This document shows positions 1 through 9,169 of a DNA stretch of 64,000 nucleotides, piece after piece. The notes under the pieces were generated by a model. It saw only the letters and a list, made by a program, of their open reading frames with translations, searched no databases and was not told the origin of the DNA. Location: NCBI RefSeq assembly GCF_002210095.1, contig NZ_AQQR01000006.1, positions 124,001 through 188,000 on the forward strand, read 5' to 3'. Positions within the stretch are counted from its first letter, which is position 1. Every line of letters begins with the position of its first letter. The stretch comes from Marinibacterium profundimaris. GTDB lineage: Bacteria; Pseudomonadota; Alphaproteobacteria; Rhodobacterales; Rhodobacteraceae. Position numbers and translations under genes: made by a program.

Positions 1-266
1 CCGCGAAACATCGACACTGTCGCAACGGGAGGCGGCCCGTGGGGTGCCGCTCTGACCTTTGTGCGGGTGTGCTTTATGGTGCAATCGTTCTCCCGGCGGG
101 GAGTTCTGTGCTGGCGTCACCAAAGCGGCAGCCCGGGGGGCGGGCCGCCGCTGGTCCGGCGCCTTCGGCTTGATTCCGGACCGGGAGAGAAGCTTGGGGG
201 GAGTGCCGGGGATGGAGAGACGGTCAGTGGCGCGATGCGAGTGTTGGGGGGCTTGGGTGCCGTCCT
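1..266. other. Non-coding stretch downstream of guaD
   Basis: No convincing gene was found here. The open frames are short and arginine/glycine-rich, as expected for chance frames in GC-rich DNA. The stretch lies 3' of the minus-strand guaD gene. No tRNA fold or terminator with a T tract was recognised. The left neighbour lies outside the window. Confidence 0.5.
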
Positions 267-1568
267 TTAGCGCGTCGCCTCTTCGCCGTCGATCCACACC
301 GCATGGATCGCGCGGTCATCGCCCATCATGATCGTGGGAAAGATCTCTTCCCAGGGGTCTTCGGCCCTGGCCGCGCGTTGCGCGATGGCGGGGGTGGAGG
401 CGAGGTCGAGCACGACGAAATCCGCCTCGAAGCCCTGCTCCAGCCGGCCGATGCGATCGCCCATGTGCAGGGCCTGGGCGCTGCCGGCCGTCGCCAGCCA
501 CAAAAGTTCGGCCGGATGCAGGGCGCGGCCGCGCAGCTGGGCGATCTCGTAGGCGGCGGCCATGGTGCGCAGCATCGAGAAGGAGGAGCCGCCGCCGGTG
601 TCGGTGGCCAGCCCGATCCGGTGGCCCTCGCGCATCAGCCCGTCCATGTCGAAGAGGCCCGAGCCGATGAAGGTGTTGGACGTCGGGCAATGCACCAGCC
701 CGGCGCCGGTCTCGCGCAGGCGGTCGCGTTCGCGCGGCTCCAGGTGGATCGCGTGGCCGTAAAGGCCGCGCCCGCCCAGCAGGCCGAAGGCCTCGTAGGT
801 GTCGAGGTAATCGCGCGCCTGCGGGAAGAGGTCCCGGACCCAGGCGATCTCGTCTGTCTGTTCGCTGAGATGGGTCTGCATCAGGCAGTCGGGGTGTTCG
901 GCCCAGAGCGCGCCCATCGCCTCCAGCTGGTCGGGCGTCGAGGTGGGCGAGAACCGCGGCGTGATCGCGTAGGAGATGCGGTCGGTGCCGTGCCAGCGGC
1001 CCAGCAGCGCCTTGCTGTCGTCATAGGCCGATTGCGCGGTGTCGCGCAGGCCCTCGGGCGCGTTGCGGTCCATGCAGGTCTTGCCGGCGACCACGCGCTG
1101 GCGGCGGGTCTGCGCCTGCGCGAAAAACGCCTCAACACTGGCGGGGTGGATCGTGCAGAAGGAGCACATGGTCGTGGTGCCATGGGCGGCGGTCAGGTCG
1201 AAGTATCGCGAGGCGATCCCGGCGGCATAGGCCGGATCGGCAAAGCGCATTTCCTCGGGAAAGGTGTAGATGTTCAGCCAGTCGATCAGCCGCTTGCCCC
1301 AGGAGGCGATCATCGCGGTCTGGGGATAATGCGCATGGGCGTCGACGAAGCCAGGCACGATCAGGCGGGTGCCGTAATCGGTGACCGGGGCGTCAGGATG
1401 GGCGGCGCGAAGCTGCCCGGCCTGGCCGATCTGAACGATATGGCCGTCCTGCAGGAGCATCGCGGCATCGGTCTCGACCCGGGCTGCGGCCAGCGGATCG
1501 CCCGCGAAGGGATCGGCCGAAAAGCGCAGCAGCCGCCCGGTCACGAGCCTTGTCGTCGTCATTCGCAT
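267..1568 (-). CDS. guaD: Guanine deaminase
   Basis: Hydrolyses guanine to xanthine and ammonia in the cytoplasm for purine salvage or catabolism. The 433-aa product is normal for the amidohydrolase-superfamily enzyme. Visible zinc-site elements are VDAHAHYPQ (H78, H80), QTHLSEQ (H233, E236), GHAIHL (H272, H275) and ATDTGGGSSFSM (D323). The last two are characteristic of guanine deaminases rather than other amidohydrolases. The gene is transcribed away from mgtE and seems to stand alone. A molybdenum hydroxylase subunit 8 kb away is not obviously a xanthine dehydrogenase partner. The start could be residue 1 or residue 3 (Met). Confidence 0.93.
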   Translation of the reverse strand: MRMTTTRLVTGRLLRFSADPFAGDPLAAARVETDAAMLLQDGHIVQIGQAGQLRAAHPDAPVTDYGTRLIVPGFVDAHAHYPQTAMIASWGKRLIDWLNIYTFPEEMRFADPAYAAGIASRYFDLTAAHGTTTMCSFCTIHPASVEAFFAQAQTRRQRVVAGKTCMDRNAPEGLRDTAQSAYDDSKALLGRWHGTDRISYAITPRFSPTSTPDQLEAMGALWAEHPDCLMQTHLSEQTDEIAWVRDLFPQARDYLDTYEAFGLLGGRGLYGHAIHLEPRERDRLRETGAGLVHCPTSNTFIGSGLFDMDGLMREGHRIGLATDTGGGSSFSMLRTMAAAYEIAQLRGRALHPAELLWLATAGSAQALHMGDRIGRLEQGFEADFVVLDLASTPAIAQRAARAEDPWEEIFPTIMMGDDRAIHAVWIDGEEATR

Positions 1569-1707
1569 CTGCCCTATGTTGTGCCCCGTCGCCGAAGACC
1601 CTATCCGCGCACCCGGCCCGGGTAAATCGGGACCTTGCTGCCCTGCGGCATTGTCTCGGCCAACGGGGCCGGCCTATGGTCGCGGCAAGAGCAGAAGGAA
1701 GCCGAGC

Positions 1708-3099
1708 ATGTCCGAAGAGACGGAAACGCCAGACGTCGTGGAAGAGCGCGAAGAGCAGGCCTATGCGCTCGACCGGAAGACCTGGGCGGGGATTCTCTAT
1801 GCGCTGGATGTCGAGGATCCGGAGCTTCTGGAAAGCCTGACCGCGCCGATGCACGCGGCCGACATCGCCGACCTTCTGGAGCAGTTCAACCCCTATGACC
1901 GGGGCCGGTTCATCCGGCTGTATTCCGGCGACATCCACGGCGACATCCTGTCGGAACTGGACGAGAGCCTGCGCGAGGAGGTGATCCGGTTCCTTGATCC
2001 CGACCAGCTGGCCGAGGCGGTGCGGACGCTGGAAAGCGACGACGTCGTCGACCTGGTCGAGGACATGGACGACGCCGACGCCGAGGCGATCCTGGGCGCG
2101 CTGGAAGACAGCGACCGGGTCGCGGTGCAGCAGGCGCTGTCCTTCCCGGAGGGCTCGGCCGGGCGTCTGATGCAGCGCGAGGTGGTCTGGGCGCCGGATC
2201 ACTGGACGGTGGGCGAGGCGATCGACTACATGCGCAACACCGAGGATCTGCCGGACCAGTTCTACCATATCGTGCTGGTCGATCCGCGTATGCGGCCGAT
2301 GGCCAATGTCACGCTGGGGCGGTTGATGGCCTCGCGGCGCGAGGTGAAGCTGGCCGACCTGGCCGAGGAGTCCTTTCGCGTCATTCCCGTCACCCAGGAC
2401 GAGGAGGACGTGGCCTATGCCTTCAACCAGTATCACCTGATCTCGGCCCCAGTGGTCGATGACGACGGGCGGCTGATCGGTGTGATCACGATCGACGACG
2501 CGATGATCGTGCTGGACGAGGAACACGAGGAAGACATCCTGCTGCTGGCCGGTGTGACGGAGAGTTCGCTGTCGGAAGGGGTGATCGAGACCTCGAAGAG
2601 CCGGCTGCCGTGGCTGTTCATCAACATGTGCACGGCGGTGCTGTCGTCGATCGTGATCGCGCAGTTCGAGGACACGATCGAGGCCTTCGTGGCGCTTGCG
2701 GTGCTGCTGCCGATCGTGGCGTCGATGGGCGGGAATGCCGGGACGCAGACGCTGACGGTGTCGGTCCGTGCTCTGGCGACGCGCGACCTGACGGCGGCGA
2801 ACCTGATGCGGGTGGTCCGGCGCGAGGCGACGGTGGGGCTGATGAACGGGGTGGCCTTCGCGGTCTGCCTGGGGATCGTGGGCATGGTGTGGTTCGGGAT
2901 GCCGCAGCTGGGGCTGGTGATCGCCGCGGCGCTGATCGTGAACATGCTGGTGGCGGCGCTGGCGGGGACACTGGTGCCGGTGACGCTGGACCGGTTGGGG
3001 GTGGACCCGGCGCTGGCCTCGGGGACGTTCGTGACGACGATGACGGACATGATGGGCTTCTTCGCCTTCCTCGGGCTGGCGACGGTGATCTTGTTGTGA
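1708..3099 (+). CDS. mgtE: Magnesium transporter MgtE
   Basis: Inner-membrane Mg2+ channel gated by cytosolic Mg2+. The frame is open from 1576, but the ATG at 1708 follows an AGAAGGAAG ribosome site and gives 463 aa, a normal family length. An acidic MgtE N-terminal domain with alternating Leu/Asp helices comes first. Two CBS motifs follow (about residues 165-285), then five hydrophobic segments from about residue 300. The pore signature GGNAGTQ is near residue 342. The 3' end lies 22 bp before the cyclo-ligase gene, so the two may be co-transcribed. Confidence 0.95.
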   Translation: MSEETETPDVVEEREEQAYALDRKTWAGILYALDVEDPELLESLTAPMHAADIADLLEQFNPYDRGRFIRLYSGDIHGDILSELDESLREEVIRFLDPDQLAEAVRTLESDDVVDLVEDMDDADAEAILGALEDSDRVAVQQALSFPEGSAGRLMQREVVWAPDHWTVGEAIDYMRNTEDLPDQFYHIVLVDPRMRPMANVTLGRLMASRREVKLADLAEESFRVIPVTQDEEDVAYAFNQYHLISAPVVDDDGRLIGVITIDDAMIVLDEEHEEDILLLAGVTESSLSEGVIETSKSRLPWLFINMCTAVLSSIVIAQFEDTIEAFVALAVLLPIVASMGGNAGTQTLTVSVRALATRDLTAANLMRVVRREATVGLMNGVAFAVCLGIVGMVWFGMPQLGLVIAAALIVNMLVAALAGTLVPVTLDRLGVDPALASGTFVTTMTDMMGFFAFLGLATVILL

Positions 3100-3121
3100 T
3101 GCGACGGAAGGGAGGCGCGGA

Positions 3122-3691
3122 ATGAAGGACCTGGCGGAGATCAAGGCGGCGGCGCGCAAGGCGGCCTTCGCACGGCGGGCCGAGGCCCATGCGGCGGCGG
3201 CGCCCGGTGCGGCGGGGCGGCTGTCGGAGGTTCTGGCCGGCTATCGCGGCGTGCCGCTGTCGGGCTACATGGCGATCCGGACCGAGATCGACCCGCTGCC
3301 GGCCATGGCCGAGGCGGCGGCGCACGGGCCGGTGGCCGTGCCGGTGATCATGGCGAAGGGCCAGCCGCTGAAGTTCTCGCGCTGGGAGCCGGACGGGGCG
3401 CTGAGGGAAGGACCGTTCGGTGCGATGGTGCCGGAGGTGGACGATTTCCTGGAGCCGGAGATCCTGATCGTGCCGCTGGTGGCCTTCGACGCGGGCGGCG
3501 GACGGCTGGGCTATGGCGGCGGGTTCTACGACCGCACGCTCGAGATGCTGCGCGCCAAGCGGGCGACGCTGGCCATCGGCTTCGCCTATGACGCGCAGGA
3601 GGCGGAGGGGCTGCCGCTGGAGCCGACGGACCAGCCGCTGGACATGATCGTGACCGAGACGCGGGTGCTGCAGCCGGGCAGGGCCGGCTAG
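3122..3691 (+). CDS. 5-formyltetrahydrofolate cyclo-ligase
   Basis: Converts 5-formyl-THF to 5,10-methenyl-THF with ATP in one-carbon metabolism. The 189-aa protein has the family's basic N-terminal helix (KAAARKAAFARR), the substrate-region sequence SGYMAIRTEIDP and the nucleotide-binding signature GRLGYGGGFYDRTL at about residues 127-140. The ATG follows a GGGAGG ribosome site. It lies between mgtE and map. In many proteobacteria this gene sits beside 6S RNA, but the 22-bp upstream gap leaves no room for one here. Confidence 0.93.
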   Translation: MKDLAEIKAAARKAAFARRAEAHAAAAPGAAGRLSEVLAGYRGVPLSGYMAIRTEIDPLPAMAEAAAHGPVAVPVIMAKGQPLKFSRWEPDGALREGPFGAMVPEVDDFLEPEILIVPLVAFDAGGGRLGYGGGFYDRTLEMLRAKRATLAIGFAYDAQEAEGLPLEPTDQPLDMIVTETRVLQPGRAG

Positions 3692-3745
3692 GCGGCGCGG
3701 GCCGGGTGGCCCGGCGGCGAGGACGATGAACATGAGAAACGGGAC

Positions 3746-4495
3746 ATGACGATCACACGGGAAGAAGAGCTGGAGCATCTCAGGGAGATCGGCCGGATCG
3801 TCGCGAACACGCTTCAGGCGATGGCGCGGGCGATCGAGCCGGGGATGACCACGGGAGAACTGGACGACATCGGACGCGGGCTGCTGGAGACGGCGGGGGC
3901 GAAATCGGCGCCGGAGGCCGTCTACGGGTTTCCGGGTGCGACCTGCATCAGCGTCAACGAAGAGGTCGCGCATGGCGTGCCCGGGGACAGGAGCATCCAC
4001 GAGGGCGATCTGGTGAACATCGACGTCTCCGCCTCGAAAAAGGGTTACTTCGCGGACACGGGCGCGACGTTCCGGGTGGGGCGGGTGGCGCCGGGGCTCG
4101 ACCGGCTGTTGCGGGACGGAAGACGCGCCATGCAGATCGGCATCGCGCAGGTCGGCGCGGACCGCCCGCTTGCGGGCATCGGACGGGCGATCGAGGCCTT
4201 CGCGTCGCCTCGCGGCTATACGCTGATCCGGAACCTGGCAAGCCACGGGGTCGGGCAAGCGCTGCACGAATATCCCGAGGAAATCCCGACCTGGTCGGTC
4301 CGGGGCGAGCGGCGCCGGATCAACCGGGGGCTGGTCCTGACGGTGGAGCCGTTCCTGTCCCGGGGCGCGCTCTGGGCTGATACCGGCGACGACGGCTGGA
4401 CGCTTCACGGAATGCCGCCCGCGCCGGCGGTCCAGTACGAGCATACGGTCGTCGCGACCGACCGGGGAGCCATCGTCGTCACCCTGCCGGGCTGA
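3746..4495 (+). CDS. map: Type I methionine aminopeptidase
   Basis: Removes N-terminal methionine from nascent proteins. The 249-aa pita-bread fold enzyme keeps every expected active-site element. These are the substrate histidine in EVAHGVP, the two metal aspartates in NIDVSAS and FADTGATF, the metal and catalytic histidines in SHGVGQALHEYP, the glutamate in LTVEPF and the glutamate in QYEHTV. It differs from the usual form in details such as SHGVG for GHGIG. It may therefore be a second copy rather than the housekeeping enzyme, but the window cannot show this. An AT-rich hairpin follows the stop. Confidence 0.92.
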   Translation: MTITREEELEHLREIGRIVANTLQAMARAIEPGMTTGELDDIGRGLLETAGAKSAPEAVYGFPGATCISVNEEVAHGVPGDRSIHEGDLVNIDVSASKKGYFADTGATFRVGRVAPGLDRLLRDGRRAMQIGIAQVGADRPLAGIGRAIEAFASPRGYTLIRNLASHGVGQALHEYPEEIPTWSVRGERRRINRGLVLTVEPFLSRGALWADTGDDGWTLHGMPPAPAVQYEHTVVATDRGAIVVTLPG

Positions 4496-4531
4496 GCCAT
4501 GGCCCCGGCGGCGCGGTGGCGGCGGGGGGCG

Positions 4532-4553
4532 AGATTTTTCGGACGAAAAATCT
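4532..4553. terminator. AT-rich 10-bp inverted repeat after map
   Basis: AGATTTTTCG and CGAAAAATCT form a perfect 10-bp stem with a 2-nt loop, 36 bp after the map stop. The stem is strikingly AT-rich against the local GC background. It could end map transcription or be a DNA palindrome. No clean T tract follows. Confidence 0.45.
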
Positions 4554-4630
4554 TGCACATGCTCAATCGGTTGACGCGGGGGGGCACGGGCCAGCTTGCG
4601 CAGGGGAAAGGCCCACACTACCAGTAGCGC

Positions 4631-5443
4631 ATGCGACTCCTCTTTCTTGGCGATGTCATGGGCCGGTCCGGCCGAAACGCAATTGCCGAACACCTGCCCA
4701 GACTGCGCGCCGACTGGCGGCTCGATTTCGTCGTGGTCAACGGCGAGAACGCCACCAACGGCATGGGGCTGTCGGGCGCCCATGCGAAGCTGATCTTCGA
4801 CGCCGGCGCGGATTGCGTCACGCTGGGCGATCATGCCTTCGACCAGAAGGACATGATGCAGGCCATCGAGAGCGACAGCCGCATCATCCGCCCGCTGAAC
4901 TTCGCCAAGGCGGCGCCGGGCAAGGGCTATCGCCTGTTCCAGGCCACGAACGGGCGCAAGGTGCTGGTCTGCCAGGTGCTGGGCCAGGTCTTCATGAAGC
5001 GGCCCTTCGACGATCCGTTCTCGGCCGTCGATTCCGTGCTGCGCGCGCATCCGCGGGGCGGGCTGGCGCAGGCGGTCATCGTCGACATGCATTGCGAGGC
5101 GACATCCGAGAAGATGGCGATGGGCCATTTCTGCGACGGCAAGGCCAGCCTGGTGGTGGGCACCCATACCCATGTGCCCACGGCGGATGCGCAGATCCTG
5201 CCGGGCGGCACCGGTTACCTGACCGATGCGGGCATGTGCGGCGATTACCATTCGGTCATCGGCATGGACAAGGCCGAGCCCATGCGCCGCTTCATCACCG
5301 GCATGGCCAAGGGGCGATTTACCCCGGCCGAGGGCGAGGCGACGCTGTCCGGCGTTTTCCTGCGCACCGACGACCGGACCGGCGCGGCGGAAGAGATCCG
5401 GATGATCCGGGTCGGCGGCCGTCTGCAGCCGTCGGCGCCCTGA
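4631..5443 (+). CDS. YmdB-family metallophosphoesterase (TIGR00282 type)
   Basis: Predicted cytosolic dinuclear-metal phosphodiesterase; characterised relatives hydrolyse 2',3'-cyclic nucleotides. The 270-aa protein begins with the metal motif FLGDVMGRSGR, followed by VVVNGENATNGMG (Asn/Glu ligands), LGDHAFDQKD and VGTHTHVPTADAQ (two His). It ends near YHSVIGMDKAEPMRRF, which also matches the family. The length is normal. The next gene starts 14 bp after the stop, suggesting a two-gene transcript with the DMT transporter. The physiological substrate in this organism is unknown. Confidence 0.92.
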   Translation: MRLLFLGDVMGRSGRNAIAEHLPRLRADWRLDFVVVNGENATNGMGLSGAHAKLIFDAGADCVTLGDHAFDQKDMMQAIESDSRIIRPLNFAKAAPGKGYRLFQATNGRKVLVCQVLGQVFMKRPFDDPFSAVDSVLRAHPRGGLAQAVIVDMHCEATSEKMAMGHFCDGKASLVVGTHTHVPTADAQILPGGTGYLTDAGMCGDYHSVIGMDKAEPMRRFITGMAKGRFTPAEGEATLSGVFLRTDDRTGAAEEIRMIRVGGRLQPSAP

Positions 5444-5457
5444 CCGGAGGCCGGCGC

Positions 5458-6402
5458 ATGCAGGCACGGTTTCGGCTGGCGGCCTTTGGCGCGATGATCG
5501 CGGTGGCGCTGGGATGGGGCCTGTCGATGCCCTTGTCGAAAATCGCGGTCAGCACGGGATACGGGCATTTCGGCCTGATTTTCTGGCAATCGCTGATCGG
5601 GGCGGCCCTGCTGGCCGCCATCGCGCTGGGCCGGCGCAAGCCGCCGAGTGTGGGGCCCGCCCAGTGGCGGACCTGGATCGTGCTGGCGCTGACCGGATCG
5701 GTGATCCCCAGCGCGGCCTTCTACAGCGCCATCGCGCATCTGCCCGCCGGCGTGATGTCGATCGTGATTTCGCTGGTGCCGATGATGGCCTTTCCGCTGG
5801 CCATGGCGCTGGGGTTGGAAGGCTTTGCCATGCGCCGCTTTCTGGGGCTTCTGGTGGGGCTGGGCGGAACGCTTCTGCTGATCCTGCCCGGGGCCAGCCT
5901 GCCGGGGGCGGGCGCGGGCGCGCTGGGCTGGATCGCGATCGCGATGATCGCGCCCTGCTGCTATGCCATCGAGGGCAATTACGTCGCGCGGTTCGGCACC
6001 GCGGGGATGGATCCGTTCCAGGTCATGCTGGGGGCCTCGTTGACGGGGGCGGCGATGGTGCTGCCGCTGGCGCTGGCGACGGGGCAGTTCATTTCGCCCC
6101 TGCGCGTCTTCGGGGCGGCGGACTGGGCGCTGGTGGGCTATTCGCTGATCTCGATCATGGCCTATTCCGGCTATGTCTGGCTGGTCGGCGCGGCGGGGGC
6201 GGTCTTTGCCGTGCAGGTGTCGTACCTGGTGACCGCCTTCGGCATTCTGGCTTCGATGATCTTTCTGGGCGAACGGTATGCGGCCGTCACCTGGCTGGCT
6301 TTTGTGCTGGTTATCAGCGGCATTTTCCTCGTGCAGCCAAGACGGCAGAGCAGGCTTGCGGAAGAGCCCCCAATCGATGAGAGTGTTTCGCGCGCCTCGT
6401 AG
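5458..6402 (+). CDS. DMT-superfamily (EamA) transporter
   Basis: A 314-aa inner-membrane protein with about ten hydrophobic segments arranged as two EamA repeats, typical of drug/metabolite exporters. The ATG at 5458 follows GACCGGAGG, 14 bp after the YmdB-like gene. The repeat boundary is near residue 155, and the second half carries the usual VQVSYLVTAFGILASMIFLGE-type segment. The substrate cannot be read from sequence. The frame is open upstream through the YmdB-like gene, but that is a shadow and not a fusion. Confidence 0.88.
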   Translation: MQARFRLAAFGAMIAVALGWGLSMPLSKIAVSTGYGHFGLIFWQSLIGAALLAAIALGRRKPPSVGPAQWRTWIVLALTGSVIPSAAFYSAIAHLPAGVMSIVISLVPMMAFPLAMALGLEGFAMRRFLGLLVGLGGTLLLILPGASLPGAGAGALGWIAIAMIAPCCYAIEGNYVARFGTAGMDPFQVMLGASLTGAAMVLPLALATGQFISPLRVFGAADWALVGYSLISIMAYSGYVWLVGAAGAVFAVQVSYLVTAFGILASMIFLGERYAAVTWLAFVLVISGIFLVQPRRQSRLAEEPPIDESVSRAS

Positions 6403-6435
6403 AGGCCCGCGTCCGAGGGGCAAGACAGGGCAATC

Positions 6436-8223
6436 ATGCAACTGCTTCAATTGGGTGAAACCGGCCAGGCCGTCCTGGCGCTGGTGATCGTCGCGGGCAT
6501 GTTCGTGGCTTTTCTGCGCGAGACGCTGCCGACCGAGGTGGTGGCGCTGTCGGGGGTCTCGTTGATGCTGATCACCGGCGTGCTGCCCTATGAGGCGGCG
6601 CTGCCGGTGCTGGCCAACCCGGCGCCCTGGACGATTGCCGCGATGTTCCTGATCATGGGGGCATTGGTGCGGACAGGGGCTCTCGACAGTTTCACGTCGC
6701 TGGCGCAGGGGCAGGCCGCGTCCAACCCGAAGCTTGCGGTGGGGATGCTTGGGCTCTTCGTGGTGCTGGCCTCGGCTGTGGTGTCGAACACGCCGGTGGT
6801 GGTGGTGATGATCCCGGTGGTGATCCAGATCGCCCGGTCGCTGGACATCGCGGCGAGCAAGCTGCTGATCCCGCTGAGCTATGCGGCGATCATGGGCGGT
6901 ACGCTGACGCTGATCGGGACATCGACCAACCTGCTTGTCGACGGGGTCGCGCGCAGTTCCGGGATGGAGCCCTTCACGATCTTCGAGGTCACGCCGATCG
7001 GGCTGGTGGTGGTCGCCTGGGGGGCGATCTATCTGTATTTCATCGGCTCCAGGCTGTTGCCGGAGCGGGATTCCATGGCGACGCTGCTGAGCGACCGCAG
7101 CCGCATGAAGTTCTTCACCGAGGCGGTGATCCCGCCCGACAGCAACCTGATCGGGCGCGAGGTGCTGGGCGTGCAGCTGTTCAAGCGCGAGGGCGTGCGG
7201 CTGGTCGACGTGGTGCGCGGCGATGCCTCGCTGCGGCGCAACCTGGACGGGGTCGAGCTGCAGGTGGGCGACCGGGTGGTGCTGCGCACGCAGATGACCG
7301 AATTGCTGAGCCTGCAGCGCAACAAGGAGCTGAAGCGGGTCGACCAGGTGTCGGCCGTGGCGACCGAGACGGTCGAGGTGCTGATCACGCCGGGCTGCCG
7401 GATGGTGGGGCGTTCTCTGGGCTCGCTGCGGCTGCGGCGGCGGTTCGGGGTCTATGTGCTGGCCGCGCACCGGCGCAACCAGAACATCGGCCGGCAGCTT
7501 GACGAGCTGGTGGTGCGCGTGGGCGACACGCTGCTGCTGGAGGGCGCGCCGGAGGATATCCAGAGGCTGGCGGCCGAGATGGAGCTGGTCGACGTGTCGA
7601 AGCCCTCGGCCCGGGCGTTCCGGCGCAACCATGCGCCGATCGCCATCGGCGCGTTGCTGGGGATCGTGGTGCTGGCCGCACTTGGCGTGGCGCCGATCCT
7701 GATGCTGTCGGTGCTGGCCGTGGCGCTGGTGCTGGTCACCGGCTGTATCGATGCGGACGAGGCGTTTTCCTTTGTCGACGGGCGGTTGCTGGCGCTGATC
7801 TTCTCGATGCTGGCGATCGGGGCGGCACTGGAGAGTTCGGGCGCGGTGGAGCTGATCGTGAATGCCATCGCGCCGGGGCTGTCGATGCTGCCGCCGGCGC
7901 TGGTGGTGTGGGCGGTGTACCTGCTGACCTCGGTGCTGACGGAGCTGGTGTCGAACAACGCGGTCGCCGTGGTGATGACGCCGATCGCCATCGGGCTGGC
8001 CGCGGCGCTGGGCGTGGATGCGCGGGCGCTGGTGGTGGCGGTGATGATCGCCGCCTCGGCCTCGTTCGCGACGCCCATCGGGTACCAGACCAACATGCTG
8101 GTCTATGGTCCGGGGGGCTACAGATTCACCGATTTCATGAAGGTCGGGATCCCGCTGAACCTGTCGATGGGGCTTCTGGTGTCGCTGCTGATCCCGCTGA
8201 TCTGGCCGTTGCAGATGCAATAG
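6436..8223 (+). CDS. SLC13/ArsB-like permease with two RCK_C (TrkA_C) domains
   Basis: A 595-aa inner-membrane anion symporter of the SLC13/citrate-transporter type. The two transmembrane halves carry the paired signatures VSNTPVVVVMIP and GTSTNLLV in the first half, and LVSNNAVAVVMTP and SFATPIGYQTNMLVYGPGG in the second. Between them, residues about 205-390 hold two soluble TrkA_C/RCK_C regulatory domains. This architecture is shared with putative sulfate or dicarboxylate permeases. The substrate is not determinable here. It is convergent with the LysR gene, with a GC hairpin between. Confidence 0.9.
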   Translation: MQLLQLGETGQAVLALVIVAGMFVAFLRETLPTEVVALSGVSLMLITGVLPYEAALPVLANPAPWTIAAMFLIMGALVRTGALDSFTSLAQGQAASNPKLAVGMLGLFVVLASAVVSNTPVVVVMIPVVIQIARSLDIAASKLLIPLSYAAIMGGTLTLIGTSTNLLVDGVARSSGMEPFTIFEVTPIGLVVVAWGAIYLYFIGSRLLPERDSMATLLSDRSRMKFFTEAVIPPDSNLIGREVLGVQLFKREGVRLVDVVRGDASLRRNLDGVELQVGDRVVLRTQMTELLSLQRNKELKRVDQVSAVATETVEVLITPGCRMVGRSLGSLRLRRRFGVYVLAAHRRNQNIGRQLDELVVRVGDTLLLEGAPEDIQRLAAEMELVDVSKPSARAFRRNHAPIAIGALLGIVVLAALGVAPILMLSVLAVALVLVTGCIDADEAFSFVDGRLLALIFSMLAIGAALESSGAVELIVNAIAPGLSMLPPALVVWAVYLLTSVLTELVSNNAVAVVMTPIAIGLAAALGVDARALVVAVMIAASASFATPIGYQTNMLVYGPGGYRFTDFMKVGIPLNLSMGLLVSLLIPLIWPLQMQ

Positions 8224-8237
8224 GCGCGGGGGCTCGC

Positions 8238-8255
8238 CCGGCCGTTGCCGGCCGG
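8238..8255. terminator. GC-rich hairpin between convergent genes
   Basis: CCGGCC and GGCCGG arms enclose a 6-nt loop between the ends of the SLC13 permease and the LysR regulator. This is a plausible bidirectional terminator or 3'-end stabiliser. It lacks a T tract, so it is only moderately supported. Confidence 0.4.
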
Positions 8256-8278
8256 TCTCGCGGCTGCTGTGCCTGATG

Positions 8279-9169
8279 TCAGCCGAAGGTCTCGGCCAGC
8301 AGGTCGAAGACCATGCGGATCGGGCGGGACGTGTGCAGCTCGCGGTGGGTGGTCAGCCAGGTTTCGACCGGGATCGGCGGGAAAGCGTCGGGCAGGATCA
8401 TCTCGACCTCGGGCGTCAGATCGCCGACCTCGCGCGTCATGACACCGATGCCCAGCCCCTGGCGCACCAGCTGCCAGGACAGCGCGCCATTGGCCGAGTT
8501 GCAGCGGACCTGGTCGCGGGTGACCGGCAGGCCGCGGCGGCGCAGCTCGTCTGTCAGGCGGTCGGTGGCGTCAAAGCCAACGAAGGCCATGCGCGCCAGA
8601 TCCTGCAGGGTCGCGGGGTGGCCGCCTGCGCGGGCGAGGTAGCGGCGCGCGGCCCAGAGATGGGCCTGGGTGTCGCGCAGGCGGCGGGCGATCAGGTCGG
8701 GCTGTTCGGGGCGGGCGTGGCGGAGCGCGATATCTGCCTCGCGCCGGCGCAGGTCGCGGATGTCGTTGCCGGGCACCAGGTCGACCGTGATGCCGGGCGC
8801 AAGGTCGCGCAGGCGGTCGATCACCGGCGGCAGCTGCCAGGCCGACATGGCGTCCGAGGCGGTGATCGAGACCGGCCCCTCGACCGATTGCGCCTGGCCC
8901 GAGGCCGCGAGCGAGAGCTGCGCCGCCGCGTCGCCCATCGCGCGGACATGATCCAGCAGGATCCGGCCCGAGCGGGTCAGCACCATGCTGCGCCCGGTCC
9001 GTTCGAAGAGGGTGACGCCCAGGCTGTCCTCTAGCGCCGCCACCTGCCGGCCGAGCGTTGGCTGGGTTGCGCCCATCGCGCGGGCGGCGGCCGAGAGCGA
9101 GCCCTCCTCGGCGGTGACGAGAAAGGCGCGGACCTGGTTCCAGTCGAAGCAAATGTTCTGCCAGTTCAT
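8279..9169 (-). CDS. LysR-family transcriptional regulator
   Basis: A 296-aa DNA-binding regulator. The N-terminal winged helix (residues about 10-68) includes FLVTAEEGSLSAAARAMG, TQPTLGRQVAAL and LGVTLFERTGRSM, the standard LysR HTH. The rest is a periplasmic-binding-protein-like effector domain. It is divergent from the molybdenum hydroxylase subunit gene 192 bp away, the usual arrangement for a LysR regulator and its target, so that gene is the likely target. The inducer is unknown. Confidence 0.93.
   Translation of the reverse strand: MNWQNICFDWNQVRAFLVTAEEGSLSAAARAMGATQPTLGRQVAALEDSLGVTLFERTGRSMVLTRSGRILLDHVRAMGDAAAQLSLAASGQAQSVEGPVSITASDAMSAWQLPPVIDRLRDLAPGITVDLVPGNDIRDLRRREADIALRHARPEQPDLIARRLRDTQAHLWAARRYLARAGGHPATLQDLARMAFVGFDATDRLTDELRRRGLPVTRDQVRCNSANGALSWQLVRQGLGIGVMTREVGDLTPEVEMILPDAFPPIPVETWLTTHRELHTSRPIRMVFDLLAETFG

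Noticed and set aside
3100-3121. 6S RNA beside the 5-formyl-THF cyclo-ligase gene
   Set aside because: That linkage is common in proteobacteria, but only 22 bp separate it from mgtE and no 6S-like secondary structure is possible in that space.
4516-6402. One 628-codon frame spanning the YmdB-like and DMT regions as a fusion protein
   Set aside because: The first 300 codons are an out-of-frame shadow of the YmdB-type gene with arginine-rich composition. The transporter has its own ATG and GGAGG site at 5458.
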